Assembly: GCA_051649785.1 (NCBI GenBank)
Contig: JBOFHT010000078.1
Coordinates: 1-10,932, forward strand
Direction: 5' to 3'
DNA length: 10,932 bases
Source: JBOFHT01 sp051649785
GTDB taxonomy: Archaea; Methanobacteriota; Methanobacteria; Methanobacteriales; Methanobacteriaceae
The position numbers and the translations under genes were made by a program. A model generated the notes under the pieces. The model had not been told where the DNA came from. It ran no database searches and saw only the letters and a list, made by a program, of their open reading frames with translations. Of the stretch, positions 1 through 6,969 are shown piece after piece. The number at the start of each line of letters is the position of its first letter. The first letter of the stretch is position 1.

Positions 1-125
1 ATAGAAAGCTAAAAAATTACATTTTAAGATAATAAAGATAATATAATAAAGTAATAATTAATATTAATGAAAATAACTAAAAAATACAGGTAGATAATGA
101 AAAATACATAAAAAGAGGATTTAAT

Positions 126-851
126 ATGCCCCCCAAGGAAGAAGAAATTTCAGAAAAAGATATGTTTAAATTTGAAAGGAAAGGTTTAGATTTCCCATTT
201 TATAATAATAATCCCCATTTAACTACTAAAAAATGGATTATTATGGTAATTGGACTTATTTTATTCCAATTACTTGCATTTTTACCTGCAGACTTAATAC
301 CTATAGATTCTACAGTAACCGGAGCCCTATACTTTTTAATTTTAGTTATAAGCTTTGGTTTAGCATCTGACTGGAACTTTAATCTTATAGTTAAGAAATT
401 TAAAAAATGGGACATATTTATTATATTAGGGCTTCTGATTTTGGGATATATCTATTCTATGGGCGTAGCAATATTATTACATCAAATAGGAATTTTTACA
501 AATCCAAATCCTGCTATTGAGTCTTTGCATTCATTAGCATTTTGGATAGGATTTCCACTTCAAATTTTTGCTGAAGAACTTTTAAAAATAATGACATTTC
601 TAATAGTCTTAGGTGTAATATACAATTTAAGTTCAAAGCGAAAGTTTAGTATTTTAATTGCAACTTTAATAAGTATTATAATCTTTGGGCTGTTACACAT
701 TAATGCTTATGGAAATATTGTTTCAATATTACTTATTCAAGGACTTGGAGCTATTTTCATGATGTTCGCGTATTTTAAAACAAAAAATATACTAGTTTCG
801 TATGTTATACATCTATTGACGGATGCTATAATATTTGTAATACTGATTTAA
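126..851 (+). CDS. CPBP-family intramembrane protease-like membrane protein
   Basis: This 241-residue protein has a charged N-terminal tail of about 35 residues and then six or seven hydrophobic segments (about 36-55, 63-80, 96-118, 137-165, 172-192, 197-216 and 221-241). Three CPBP (CAAX protease / bacteriocin-processing) motifs are visible in order: paired glutamates E150-E151, the FxxxH motif F187-H191, and the HxxxD/N motif H229-D233. The Arg that usually ends the first motif (EExxxR) is replaced by Ile (EELLKI), so the putative active site is slightly atypical. Family members are membrane glutamic proteases related to Rce1; the substrate here is unknown. The start is supported by AGAGG at 114-118, 7 bases before the ATG. 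The nearest downstream gene on the same strand is only the doubtful small ORF near 1001, so it is probably transcribed alone. The family call is fairly sure; activity is not. Confidence 0.82.
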   Translation: MPPKEEEISEKDMFKFERKGLDFPFYNNNPHLTTKKWIIMVIGLILFQLLAFLPADLIPIDSTVTGALYFLILVISFGLASDWNFNLIVKKFKKWDIFIILGLLILGYIYSMGVAILLHQIGIFTNPNPAIESLHSLAFWIGFPLQIFAEELLKIMTFLIVLGVIYNLSSKRKFSILIATLISIIIFGLLHINAYGNIVSILLIQGLGAIFMMFAYFKTKNILVSYVIHLLTDAIIFVILI

Positions 852-1012
852 TACACTTCAATTACCCATGTTTCCTTGCAAAAAAGTGAATTCCGCATAT
901 ATATTAAAATAAAATAATGATTTTTAAGGGCTTTTAAAGTAAAATATAGAATTATGGATGTAAAGTAGATATTGGAGAAAAAAGTCACTAAAATTATAAG
1001 ATGAAAGGGACT

Positions 1013-1022
1013 ACATATTTAA
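1013..1022 (+). promoter_or_regulatory. possible archaeal TATA box
   Basis: CATATTTAAATA in this AT-rich gap matches the archaeal TATA pattern. A transcript from it would begin near 1045 and run through the 1069-1102 hairpin toward the T-rich repeat at 1225. It overlaps the possible small ORF, so at most one of the two readings is right. Confidence 0.25.
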
Positions 1023-1068
1023 ATACAAAGGATAAACCAAGAAACAGAGGAAGAGTTACCAGTACACA

Positions 1069-1102
1069 AGTGAGTATCTCATCAAAAAGATGAGATAGCA
1101 CT
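1069..1102 (+). other. perfect 9-bp hairpin with an outer 4-bp helix
   Basis: TATCTCATC (1075-1083) and GATGAGATA (1089-1097) are exact reverse complements around an AAAAA loop. After a small internal loop, AGTG (1069-1072) also pairs with CACT (1099-1102). No T-run follows directly, so it is not a classic terminator. It could be part of a structured RNA, or it could lie by chance across the frameshift in the possible small gene. Confidence 0.45.
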
Positions 1103-1224
1103 ACAAAAATTAGTAAAAAAATTGAATAGCATTATGATGAGATTACCTATTATAAGAAAACAAATATTAGAATCTTTATTGTCATAATAATCTCAAATCT
1201 TACCGATATTAGCTTTTTCATCTT

Positions 1225-1320
1225 ATTTTTCTTATTTATTACTTTTTCTTTCTCCTATTTTTCTTATTTATTACTTTTTCTTTCTCCTATTTTTCTATTA
1301 TTTTTCTATTACTTTTTCTC
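1225..1320. repeat. pyrimidine-rich 32-bp tandem repeat
   Basis: Two exact 32-bp copies stand head to tail (1225-1256 and 1257-1288). A degenerate third copy follows (1289-1320), keeping ATTTTTCT at its start and CTTTTTCTC at its end. The plus strand is almost all T and C with several T5 runs. It lies between the rightward possible small ORF and the end of leftward fae-hps. Rightward transcripts would meet repeated oligo-T stretches, which terminate archaeal RNA polymerase, so it may act as a boundary (inference). Confidence 0.8.
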
Positions 1321-1408
1321 AATTTAACATACCTATGACACAAGGCGATATATTTAATTAACTATCATAGTCATAACCATAATAGTTACTTTATATTCAA
1401 TAATATCT

Positions 1409-1435
1409 GAATCAGTTATTTATTTAAACTGATTC
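1409..1435 (-). other. fae-hps: hairpin spanning the fae-hps stop codon
   Basis: GAATCAGTT (1409-1417) and AACTGATTC (1427-1435) form a perfect 9-bp inverted repeat with a 9-base loop. The fae-hps stop codon (1424-1426) lies in the loop and the last coding triplets form one arm. No T-run follows on the minus strand, so a role in mRNA 3'-end stability or processing is as likely as termination. Confidence 0.5.
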
Positions 1436-2650
1436 ATCTTCATCAAGAGCTAGACGCATGTTATCGGGGTCAACTGGGAAGTGGTGTAAAAAGTCTTCTG
1501 CAGATCTTCTAACATCTCTAGAACCAATAATATATCTACCCGCAATAATAATGTCTGCACCTTTGGTAATAGCCTCTTCTACATTAGATGGAGTGATTCC
1601 ACCTGCAACAGCTACTAAACCTTTTTCTCCTAATAAATTCTTAATAGCTTTTATATTACCCCATTCAGTCATATCTGAGACATCCTCACCTTTTTCAGCT
1701 TTAGATGTTTCAAGATCAACATTTCTGTGTAATAAAACAATATTTGGCTTTAAGTTAGGATTAATAGCACTTAATTTTTCTTCAAAGTCAGACACATTCA
1801 TCATATCAAGAATTGAGTAAATACCTTGTTTTTGAGCTTCATGAATAGCTTTTTCAATAGATTCAATAGTACCTAAACCAGAAATAGCTATTGCATCAGC
1901 TGTTTCATCAGCAGCCATTTTAACTTCAATTCTTCCAACATCCAGTGTTTTCAAATCAGCTATAATAAATGAATCAGGTGCCAATTCTCTGATTTTAGAT
2001 ACAACTCCAACACCAAATTTCTTAATAAGTGGAGTACCTGCTTCTAAAAGAACTCTTTCTCTATTAGGAACATCTTTAATAATTTTCTCCATTACTTCTA
2101 AATTATCAAGATCTAGTGCAACTTGTAAGTAAGGTGGACTCCATAATCTAGTAGCTTTAAAGCCCATGACTGGATGAGTTCCTCTGTCTTTTTCAGCTAA
2201 AACTTTATTAATAGACGGATAGTTACCCATAGCCCTTCTAATTGCTAATTTAGTAGCCCCATAATTATATTGGTAAATTTTTCTATAGTCAGTTGCTTCA
2301 GGGTGTATAAATACACTTACAATAATAACAATATCTTCAGCTTCTTCTTTCGGAATAAGTCCTTCTTCTACAGCATCAGCTACTGCTCTCCCAATTGCAG
2401 TTTGTGCAGGTCCAAATATTTTATTAGCATCTTCTAATTCACCAATAGTTACTTTAGGAACAATTAAAGTAGATGGTTTTGTCATTAAATTAGGTCTAAT
2501 AACTGAAAGTACAGGTGTGTGACCAATAGATAACTGAGTCATTCCATTTGCAAATGCAGCTCCAGCTGGGCTGTCTTTAGTCCCTATAATTAAATCAATG
2601 TGTGCAATTTCATTGCCGTCACCAATAAGTGCTTCTCCAATATTATACAT
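1424..2650 (-). CDS. fae-hps: bifunctional formaldehyde-activating enzyme / 3-hexulose-6-phosphate synthase
   Basis: This cytoplasmic 408-residue fusion has two domains. Residues 1-162 are Fae, which joins formaldehyde to tetrahydromethanopterin to give methylene-H4MPT; the catalytic His is H17 in EIAHIDLIIG. Residues about 165-395 are hexulose-6-phosphate synthase of the OMP-decarboxylase superfamily, with the DxKxxD signature D232-K234-D237 and the C-terminal phosphate-binding loops AGGITPSN (349-356) and IIAGRYI (369-374). In methanogens the HPS half is thought to run toward ribulose 5-phosphate plus formaldehyde, supplying pentoses, while Fae recovers the formaldehyde. The partner 6-phospho-3-hexuloisomerase is not in this window. 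The start is fixed by GGAGG at 2658-2662, 7 bases upstream. It has its own promoter and is separated from thrS by 228 bp. Length and motifs look intact. Confidence 0.96.
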   Translation of the reverse strand: MYNIGEALIGDGNEIAHIDLIIGTKDSPAGAAFANGMTQLSIGHTPVLSVIRPNLMTKPSTLIVPKVTIGELEDANKIFGPAQTAIGRAVADAVEEGLIPKEEAEDIVIIVSVFIHPEATDYRKIYQYNYGATKLAIRRAMGNYPSINKVLAEKDRGTHPVMGFKATRLWSPPYLQVALDLDNLEVMEKIIKDVPNRERVLLEAGTPLIKKFGVGVVSKIRELAPDSFIIADLKTLDVGRIEVKMAADETADAIAISGLGTIESIEKAIHEAQKQGIYSILDMMNVSDFEEKLSAINPNLKPNIVLLHRNVDLETSKAEKGEDVSDMTEWGNIKAIKNLLGEKGLVAVAGGITPSNVEEAITKGADIIIAGRYIIGSRDVRRSAEDFLHHFPVDPDNMRLALDEDESV

Positions 2651-2693
2651 TCTATATCCTCCAAATTATAATGTATTATTAAAATTTTTACAA

Positions 2694-2729
2694 ATTTTAT
2701 AAGTATTTATAGTAATTTCATAAGTATTT
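2694..2729 (-). promoter_or_regulatory. fae-hps: likely fae-hps promoter with repeated TATA-like boxes
   Basis: On the minus strand ACTTATAAAAT ends at 2694, about 20-25 bases before the expected start of a short leader that carries GGAGG. The 10-base sequence AAATACTTAT occurs twice, 21 bases apart (2699-2708 and 2720-2729), giving two candidate TATA boxes. The assignment rests on pattern and position only. Confidence 0.45.
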
Positions 2730-2860
2730 TTATAACTCATATTAATTTCATAAAGATTATTAAAAGTTGATATGTCAATTATCTTACTATAGTTTAATAG
2801 TATATAATTAATTATATAATAAATTTTGCATATAGCTATTATATTGTAAGTAATATTGAA

Positions 2861-2876
2861 ATTTAAAAAATTAAAA
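2861..2876 (-). terminator. thrS: oligo-T termination signal after thrS
   Basis: Directly after the thrS stop codon the minus strand reads TTTTAATTTTTTAAAT. Such T-runs without a strong hairpin are typical archaeal terminators. It would separate thrS transcripts from fae-hps. Confidence 0.4.
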
Positions 2877-2878
2877 TC

Positions 2879-4786
2879 CTATTGGAAATTAATTCTTTTT
2901 GAAAGTAATCTATTTACAGGTAGGGATCTAAATGGCATGTTAGAATTCTTAGAACTAATATCTTGGATTAAGTCACTTGTAGTCATGTCTTGCTTTTTAT
3001 TACCATCACGAATTGAGATACTGTAAGTATCACTTTTTATCTCATTATCTCCAATGACTAGGGTGTAAGGAACCCAATCTTTACCAGCAGTTCTAATTTT
3101 TTTACCTAATGTTTCACTTCTATCATCAATATCAGCACGAATATTAGCAGTAGCTAATTCATCAGCTAATCCTTCACAAAAACTAATATGTCTATCAGCT
3201 ATTGGAATAATTCTTACTTGGCTTGGAGATAGCCATAAAGGTAGCATAGGAGGGTGTTCTTTAACATTACCATCTTTTAAGTCAGTAGCTGTTTTTTCAA
3301 GTAAGCTACAAATAACTCTTTCAATACTTCCAGTTGGGCTACAATGTAATATAATTGGATAAGCTTCTTTTTCATCTTCTCCAAGATAATTAATCCCAAA
3401 ACGCTCCCCACTTTCAACATCAATTTGAACAGTAGGGTTTTCTATAGGCCTTCCTAAATAATCAATAGCAGCAAAGTCCATTTTAGAAACCCAGTAATGT
3501 TTTCTCTCAGGAATAATCTCTAAAATCATAGGTTTACCTATATCTTTAGCTAACTTGTGCATCCAATTTTTGTATTGTCCATAAAAGTCTTTAGTAGCTC
3601 TAAAAATAATCTCATAATTAACATTAAAATCTTCACCAGTTTTTAAACACATAGCTACTTGGTTTTCAAACTCAGTTAATGATTGGTCTAAATCAGCACA
3701 AACAGTATGAAGATCAGGCATAGTAAATCCACGTAAACGCTTTAGACCTACAACTTCCCCTCTTTTTTCAAGACGGAAGCTATAAGTAGATAATTCATAA
3801 ACTTTAGCAGGTAAATTTTTCCAAGTTAAAAATGAGTCAGATAAAACTCTAAATGCACCAAAACAACATGCAAATCTAAGCATTAGCTCACGCTTTGTTT
3901 GAACTTTATATTGACGTTCCCCAAACTTCTCTGCATGTTCACTAATAGCTTTATCACTTAAATCATACATAATAGGGGTTTCTATCGGCATAGCCCCATT
4001 ATCCACAACTAAGTTATAAACATAATCAGATAAAAGGTCTCTAACTAAACGTCCTTTTGGGAACCATTTTAAATGACCTACATCAGCCGCAGGTTCATAA
4101 TCACAAAGCTCTTTTTCTTTCATTATTTTAACATGAGGCGGTTCATCACCAGTTGAAGTTCCTTCACCAATTTCGTATTCCATAAGCTTTTTTAAGTCAT
4201 TATTAACATTTTCAGCTTTAAAATCAAAATCAGATAGCTCAACTACATTATCACCATTTAAAATATAGAATTTAGATTCTTCACCTTCTTCAACATCTGG
4301 ATCATCTGCATCGTTACTTTCACTACCTTCATCAGTATCTCCACATCCACATCCACATTTATCTTCACAGCTAAGTGTTCTTGAGAGTTCTGAAAGAGGG
4401 TGTCCTTTACAAGAGACTTCAAATGATTTATACCAACCAAATGGAACTCTTACAACTTCAAAGTCAGCACTAGCTAACGCTTCTTCTACATCTTTTAAAA
4501 CTTTAATAGCTACTTTGGGAGAAGATAGTGATGATGAAAGATGAGCATAAGGATAAATTACAATATTTTTAGCTTTAACTTGATTATAAACACTTTTAAC
4601 TTCTTGGACAAGGTTTTTAGCTATTTGCTCGGGATCGGATTCATCTTCTTTTTCAACAGCTACAAATACAACTAAAGATTCTTCAAAAGCACCTTCTTTT
4701 TTAGTGTCTTCAATTTCTTCAGCTATAGGGGTTTTATTTTTCACTTTGTATTTTAAATAATCTGAATGAACTAATAATGTTCGCAT
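2879..4786 (-). CDS. thrS: threonyl-tRNA synthetase, archaeal type with N-terminal editing domain
   Basis: ThrRS charges tRNA-Thr with threonine in the cytoplasm. Residues 1 to about 137 are the archaeal D-aminoacyl-deacylase-like editing domain that clears Ser-tRNA-Thr; H82, Y119-K120 and E133 match its known active residues. The class II catalytic core spans about 235-510: motif 2 with R338/E340, motif 3 with R490, and the threonine-sensing zinc ligands C308, H360 and H481. The anticodon-binding domain follows (about 520-635). At 635 residues it is somewhat longer than the usual archaeal 610-625. The extra length sits at 138-172: four cysteines (C140, C144, C146, C148) and then a strongly acidic run, both unusual. 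The start is supported by AGGTGA at 4791-4796. Probably monocistronic, with candidate TATA boxes at 4844-4888. Confidence 0.97.
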   Translation of the reverse strand: MRTLLVHSDYLKYKVKNKTPIAEEIEDTKKEGAFEESLVVFVAVEKEDESDPEQIAKNLVQEVKSVYNQVKAKNIVIYPYAHLSSSLSSPKVAIKVLKDVEEALASADFEVVRVPFGWYKSFEVSCKGHPLSELSRTLSCEDKCGCGCGDTDEGSESNDADDPDVEEGEESKFYILNGDNVVELSDFDFKAENVNNDLKKLMEYEIGEGTSTGDEPPHVKIMKEKELCDYEPAADVGHLKWFPKGRLVRDLLSDYVYNLVVDNGAMPIETPIMYDLSDKAISEHAEKFGERQYKVQTKRELMLRFACCFGAFRVLSDSFLTWKNLPAKVYELSTYSFRLEKRGEVVGLKRLRGFTMPDLHTVCADLDQSLTEFENQVAMCLKTGEDFNVNYEIIFRATKDFYGQYKNWMHKLAKDIGKPMILEIIPERKHYWVSKMDFAAIDYLGRPIENPTVQIDVESGERFGINYLGEDEKEAYPIILHCSPTGSIERVICSLLEKTATDLKDGNVKEHPPMLPLWLSPSQVRIIPIADRHISFCEGLADELATANIRADIDDRSETLGKKIRTAGKDWVPYTLVIGDNEIKSDTYSISIRDGNKKQDMTTSDLIQDISSKNSNMPFRSLPVNRLLSKRINFQ

Positions 4787-4843
4787 TAAATCACCTAATT
4801 ATAAATCAGTTTGAATTGTGTAAGTTGAATTATAGAATTTACT

Positions 4844-4888
4844 AATTATTTATACTATACTATTTTTATAAATATTATTATTTATAAG
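4844..4888 (-). promoter_or_regulatory. thrS: likely thrS promoter region
   Basis: The minus strand carries CTTATAAATAA (4878-4888), the same core as the sortase promoter, and a nearer GTATAAATAATT (4844-4855). Either would give a leader of about 40-70 bases before the AGGTGA site. Which is used cannot be told from sequence. Confidence 0.45.
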
Positions 4889-4896
4889 TATCATTA

Positions 4897-5058
4897 ATTA
4901 GTTATTTTAAAAAGATATTTTTATATTTTGTATTAAGAGGATACTCAAAGACATTAAGATTTTCAATTTTCATAGCAAATCCTACATTTTATATTTAAAG
5001 TATCAAGAAAATTCTTTTTCCACTATAGAAGTAACATTGAAATATTCATCTATTATAT
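4897..5058 (-). other. gap with short open stretches, possible gene remnant
   Basis: Downstream of vapC the minus strand has two short open stretches in different frames. One runs into the gap from the vapC 3' end (ending IVEKEFS at a TGA near 4998). The other is about 29 codons, contains MKIENLNVFEYPLNTKYKN (ATG at 4973) and ends at a TAA near 4902. Neither has a ribosome-binding site. The second has protein-like composition and might be the tail of a decayed gene. I recognise no family. The rest of the gap is promoter sequence for thrS. Confidence 0.2.
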
Positions 5059-5060
5059 AG

Positions 5061-5459
5061 TTAGTGTATTCTTTCTATTTCTTTAATTCTATCAAAATCT
5101 TTATCAAAAGTTACTAGTTTTTTTATTTCTAATTCTTTCATAGATTCAATTATTGAACAATCTGTAAAGGATAATTTAGTATTATTTTTTAGATAAATTT
5201 CCATTATTTTATCATTAATATTAACTATAGTACTTTCATTAAATATTGTGTAATTATCTTTCAAATAATTATATACAATTGAAGCTTGTTTCTTGTTTGT
5301 TTTCATTCCTATTAATGTTATTATTTCATTTAAAACAGTGTTACAAATCACTAATTCATAATTCTTTATTTCTTCTAATAATTCAACTGTTCTTTTGTGC
5401 CAATAATCAGATTCTATAAAAAAACCTATGAAAAAATTAGTATCTATGAATATTTTCAT
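5061..5459 (-). CDS. vapC: PIN-domain ribonuclease toxin (VapC family)
   Basis: This 132-residue protein is a single PIN domain, the usual size for VapC toxins. The four acidic positions that hold the catalytic metal are visible: D6 in FIDTNFF, E45 in LNEI, D100 in SFTDCS, and D119/D121 in TFDKDFD. VapC toxins cleave tRNA or rRNA when freed from their antitoxin. The specific RNA target cannot be inferred. The start codon overlaps the antitoxin stop by 4 bases (ATGA), so the two are translationally coupled and cotranscribed antitoxin first, the standard order. No residue expected for activity is missing. Confidence 0.88.
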   Translation of the reverse strand: MKIFIDTNFFIGFFIESDYWHKRTVELLEEIKNYELVICNTVLNEIITLIGMKTNKKQASIVYNYLKDNYTIFNESTIVNINDKIMEIYLKNNTKLSFTDCSIIESMKELEIKKLVTFDKDFDRIKEIERIH

Positions 5460-5698
5460 TGCTTATCGCCTTTTTTATATAAATCTTTTACTAATTTTAC
5501 AGCATTTGTTTTTTCTTTTAGATTTATCATACCTTTAACATCATCATGGCTAATTTTTTCCCTAAAACTTAATTCTACTTTACCATTTTTGTTTATATTC
5601 CATTCTATTACTTGATTTTTTTTAATTCCTACCTTTTTCCTAATTTCTTTAGGAATTACAGTTTGATATCGTGAGTAAATATTAGTTTCAGCTATCAT
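5456..5698 (-). CDS. vapB: AbrB/SpoVT-type antitoxin (VapB family)
   Basis: An 80-residue protein with an N-terminal AbrB/MazE-like swapped-hairpin DNA-binding domain (about residues 4-48; the YQTVIPKEIRKKVGI stretch is the family hallmark). Its C-terminal tail is basic and helical and would wrap around the toxin. A longer reading from GTG at 5707 is possible, but that GTG lies inside the Shine-Dalgarno AAGGTGA (5704-5710), which sits 5 bases before the ATG at 5698. The ATG is therefore the better start. Antitoxins of this type normally repress their own operon. The AT-rich upstream stretch 5710-5750 has repeated TTATTATAT words that could be bound, but no clear operator can be named. Confidence 0.85.
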   Translation of the reverse strand: MIAETNIYSRYQTVIPKEIRKKVGIKKNQVIEWNINKNGKVELSFREKISHDDVKGMINLKEKTNAVKLVKDLYKKGDKQ

Positions 5699-5754
5699 AT
5701 AAATCACCTTTATTATATGTATTAATTTTATTATATTATTATATATTTCATACT

Positions 5755-5770
5755 ATTTATATTTATCAAG
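5755..5770 (-). promoter_or_regulatory. possible vapBC TATA box
   Basis: The minus strand reads GATAAATATAAATAG about 60 bases upstream of the antitoxin start, a fair archaeal TATA match. Nearby AT-rich words offer alternatives. Confidence 0.3.
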
Positions 5771-5796
5771 TGATTCTAATTTGCATGATTGTATGG

Positions 5797-5812
5797 TAAA
5801 AATTAAAAAGGT
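5797..5812 (-). terminator. oligo-T terminator candidate after the TrmB-type gene
   Basis: On the minus strand two T5 runs follow each other (CCTTTTTAATTTTTA) about 65-80 bases past the stop codon of the TrmB-type gene. This fits archaeal termination and would isolate the regulator from vapBC. Confidence 0.35.
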
Positions 5813-5875
5813 TTGGGAAAAGGGTTTTGATAATATTCTAAAAATTCGAAGGATTTCTCTAAATAAATTATAATT

Positions 5876-6754
5876 TTATTTTTTAGCTTTTTTATTAAGT
5901 TTTTTAGTCCACATATTCTCAAATCTATCATTATATATTTTAGCTACTTCATCATAGTGATTTAAGATTCCAATAGCACTTCCTGTAACTATTTCTCCAG
6001 TATCATTGAATTTGGCAAATATGTGCATCATTTCTTTATTGTCCCTTATAATCATTTTAACTTTAGGGAGGCCATGATTAATTATTTTAGGGCTATTGCT
6101 ACTAGTAGTACTAGTAAAGCTGTATTTTGCAGCTGAATTGGCACTAGTAGTTTTTTTAGAGTACTTAGTTGCACCATACTCATTAGCACCTAATTCATCA
6201 ATTATATTAACTTTTTTCCCATTTATGTAGGAATAGCTTCCAATCATTATTTTAACATCTACTCCACGATTAACAGCAGCTTTTACTTTTTTCATTAATG
6301 CTTCTTGTTCTAGCTCTCCTTCAAATAAGAATCCTATTCTAATATTCACACTGTGCTTTGCTCTTGATATAATTTCCAATTCCTTTTTAACTATTTTTTC
6401 TATTCCTCTTATCATCCATATTGGAGCTGGAACTTTTGAAATATGTGTTTCATATCTCATATTAAGTTCTTCTTCTGCATTATCAAGTTCAGTGATAATT
6501 TGCTCCTTGTTTGATTTAAATACTGTAGAAGGTGGGATTACTGTGTATTTAAGTGGTTTTCCAGTTTCGATTTCTATAAATCCTTTTTTAGATAGTAGCT
6601 TCAATACTTCATAAACACGAGATCTTGGAATATCTGAATTTTCACTTATTTCACTTGCTGTAGCTGTTATCATAGAAGATAAACTAATATAAGCTAATGA
6701 TTCATATTCTGTTAATCCCATAATTTTTAATGCTGATATTATTTCATTTTCCAT
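5876..6754 (-). CDS. TrmB-family transcriptional regulator
   Basis: A 292-residue DNA-binding regulator. Residues 1-75 are the TrmB winged helix (MGLTEYESLAYISL then IPRSRVYEVLKLLSKKGFI as recognition helix and wing). A short coiled coil follows (about 82-105), then a C-terminal effector domain (about 110-285) like the sugar- or metabolite-sensing part of TrmB proteins. Within that domain residues 195-222 form a Ser/Thr-rich, low-complexity insert built from two similar 13-14 residue units (KYS..TTSANS and KYS..TTSSNS). The Shine-Dalgarno is poor (TAGGAA about 14 bases upstream), yet the first Met gives the complete winged helix. It is divergent from hcp across 460 bp, so control of hcp and of itself is the natural guess, but this is inference. 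The ligand is unknown. Confidence 0.85.
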   Translation of the reverse strand: MENEIISALKIMGLTEYESLAYISLSSMITATASEISENSDIPRSRVYEVLKLLSKKGFIEIETGKPLKYTVIPPSTVFKSNKEQIITELDNAEEELNMRYETHISKVPAPIWMIRGIEKIVKKELEIISRAKHSVNIRIGFLFEGELEQEALMKKVKAAVNRGVDVKIMIGSYSYINGKKVNIIDELGANEYGATKYSKKTTSANSAAKYSFTSTTSSNSPKIINHGLPKVKMIIRDNKEMMHIFAKFNDTGEIVTGSAIGILNHYDEVAKIYNDRFENMWTKKLNKKAKK

Positions 6755-6892
6755 TTAAAAAAACCGTTCCTATAATTATAATCTGTTAAAGTAAAGTATA
6801 ATTGGAATAAAATCTATTAAAATAAAATATATTTAATAATATTAACTTTATAATATAAGTGTTTTACTTTATACTCTTTTAGTGACAAAAAT

Positions 6893-6906
6893 TGTTTATA
6901 TATGGA
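6893..6906. promoter_or_regulatory. strong TATA-like element in the divergent spacer
   Basis: TTTATATATGG on the plus strand (CCATATATAAAC on the minus) is the best TATA match near the left of the spacer and could serve either direction. Leftward it would give the TrmB-type gene a leader of roughly 120 bases. Rightward it would read through the long palindrome toward hcp. Confidence 0.35.
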
Positions 6907-6925
6907 AGTTTATAATATAACCTAT

Positions 6926-6937
6926 ACAACTAGTTGT
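6926..6937. promoter_or_regulatory. perfect 12-bp palindrome, candidate operator
   Basis: ACAACTAGTTGT is fully self-complementary and less AT-rich than its surroundings. It lies just right of the TATA-like element at 6893-6906 in the spacer between the TrmB-type gene and hcp, a usual place for a regulator site. Binding by the TrmB protein is a guess. Confidence 0.35.
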
Positions 6938-6969
6938 TATTTAATAATTAATAATAATTAAATAGAATA

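Larger units (their letters stand above)
1001..1187 (+). pseudogene. possible small frameshifted gene (about 61 residues if one A is removed)
   Basis: An ATG at 1001 opens a 30-codon frame ending in TGA at 1091. A second open frame, one base over, runs from about 1074 to TAA at 1185. The frames overlap at an A5 run (1084-1088). Deleting one A joins them into a single 61-residue basic protein that begins MKGTTYLNTK and ends RKQILESLLS. I do not recognise the family. No Shine-Dalgarno stands at the right distance (GGAG at 973-976 is 24 bases upstream of the ATG). A TATA-like sequence (about 1013-1022) lies inside the frame, so the stretch could instead be the start of a non-coding RNA. It may be a decayed gene, a real gene with an assembly error, or chance. 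Confidence 0.25.

Noticed and set aside
1458..1820. 120-codon plus-strand ORF within fae-hps
   Set aside because: It is antisense to a clear enzyme gene with full motifs and shows no features of its own.
4258..4440. 60-codon minus-strand ORF in another frame of thrS
   Set aside because: It is an overlapping frame produced by the acidic/Cys-rich insert of ThrRS. It lacks a start signal.
4787..4896. T-box-like leader before thrS
   Set aside because: T-boxes are bacterial, no specifier stem or NCCA-binding bulge is visible, and the leader is short.
5699..5707. Upstream GTG start for the AbrB-type antitoxin
   Set aside because: The GTG is itself part of the AAGGTGA ribosome-binding site that serves the ATG at 5698, so the longer form is unlikely.
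5793..5873. 26-codon plus-strand ORF between vapBC and the TrmB-type gene
   Set aside because: It has no ribosome-binding site or recognisable product, and it lies opposite the T-rich 3' region of the TrmB-type gene. Chance is sufficient.
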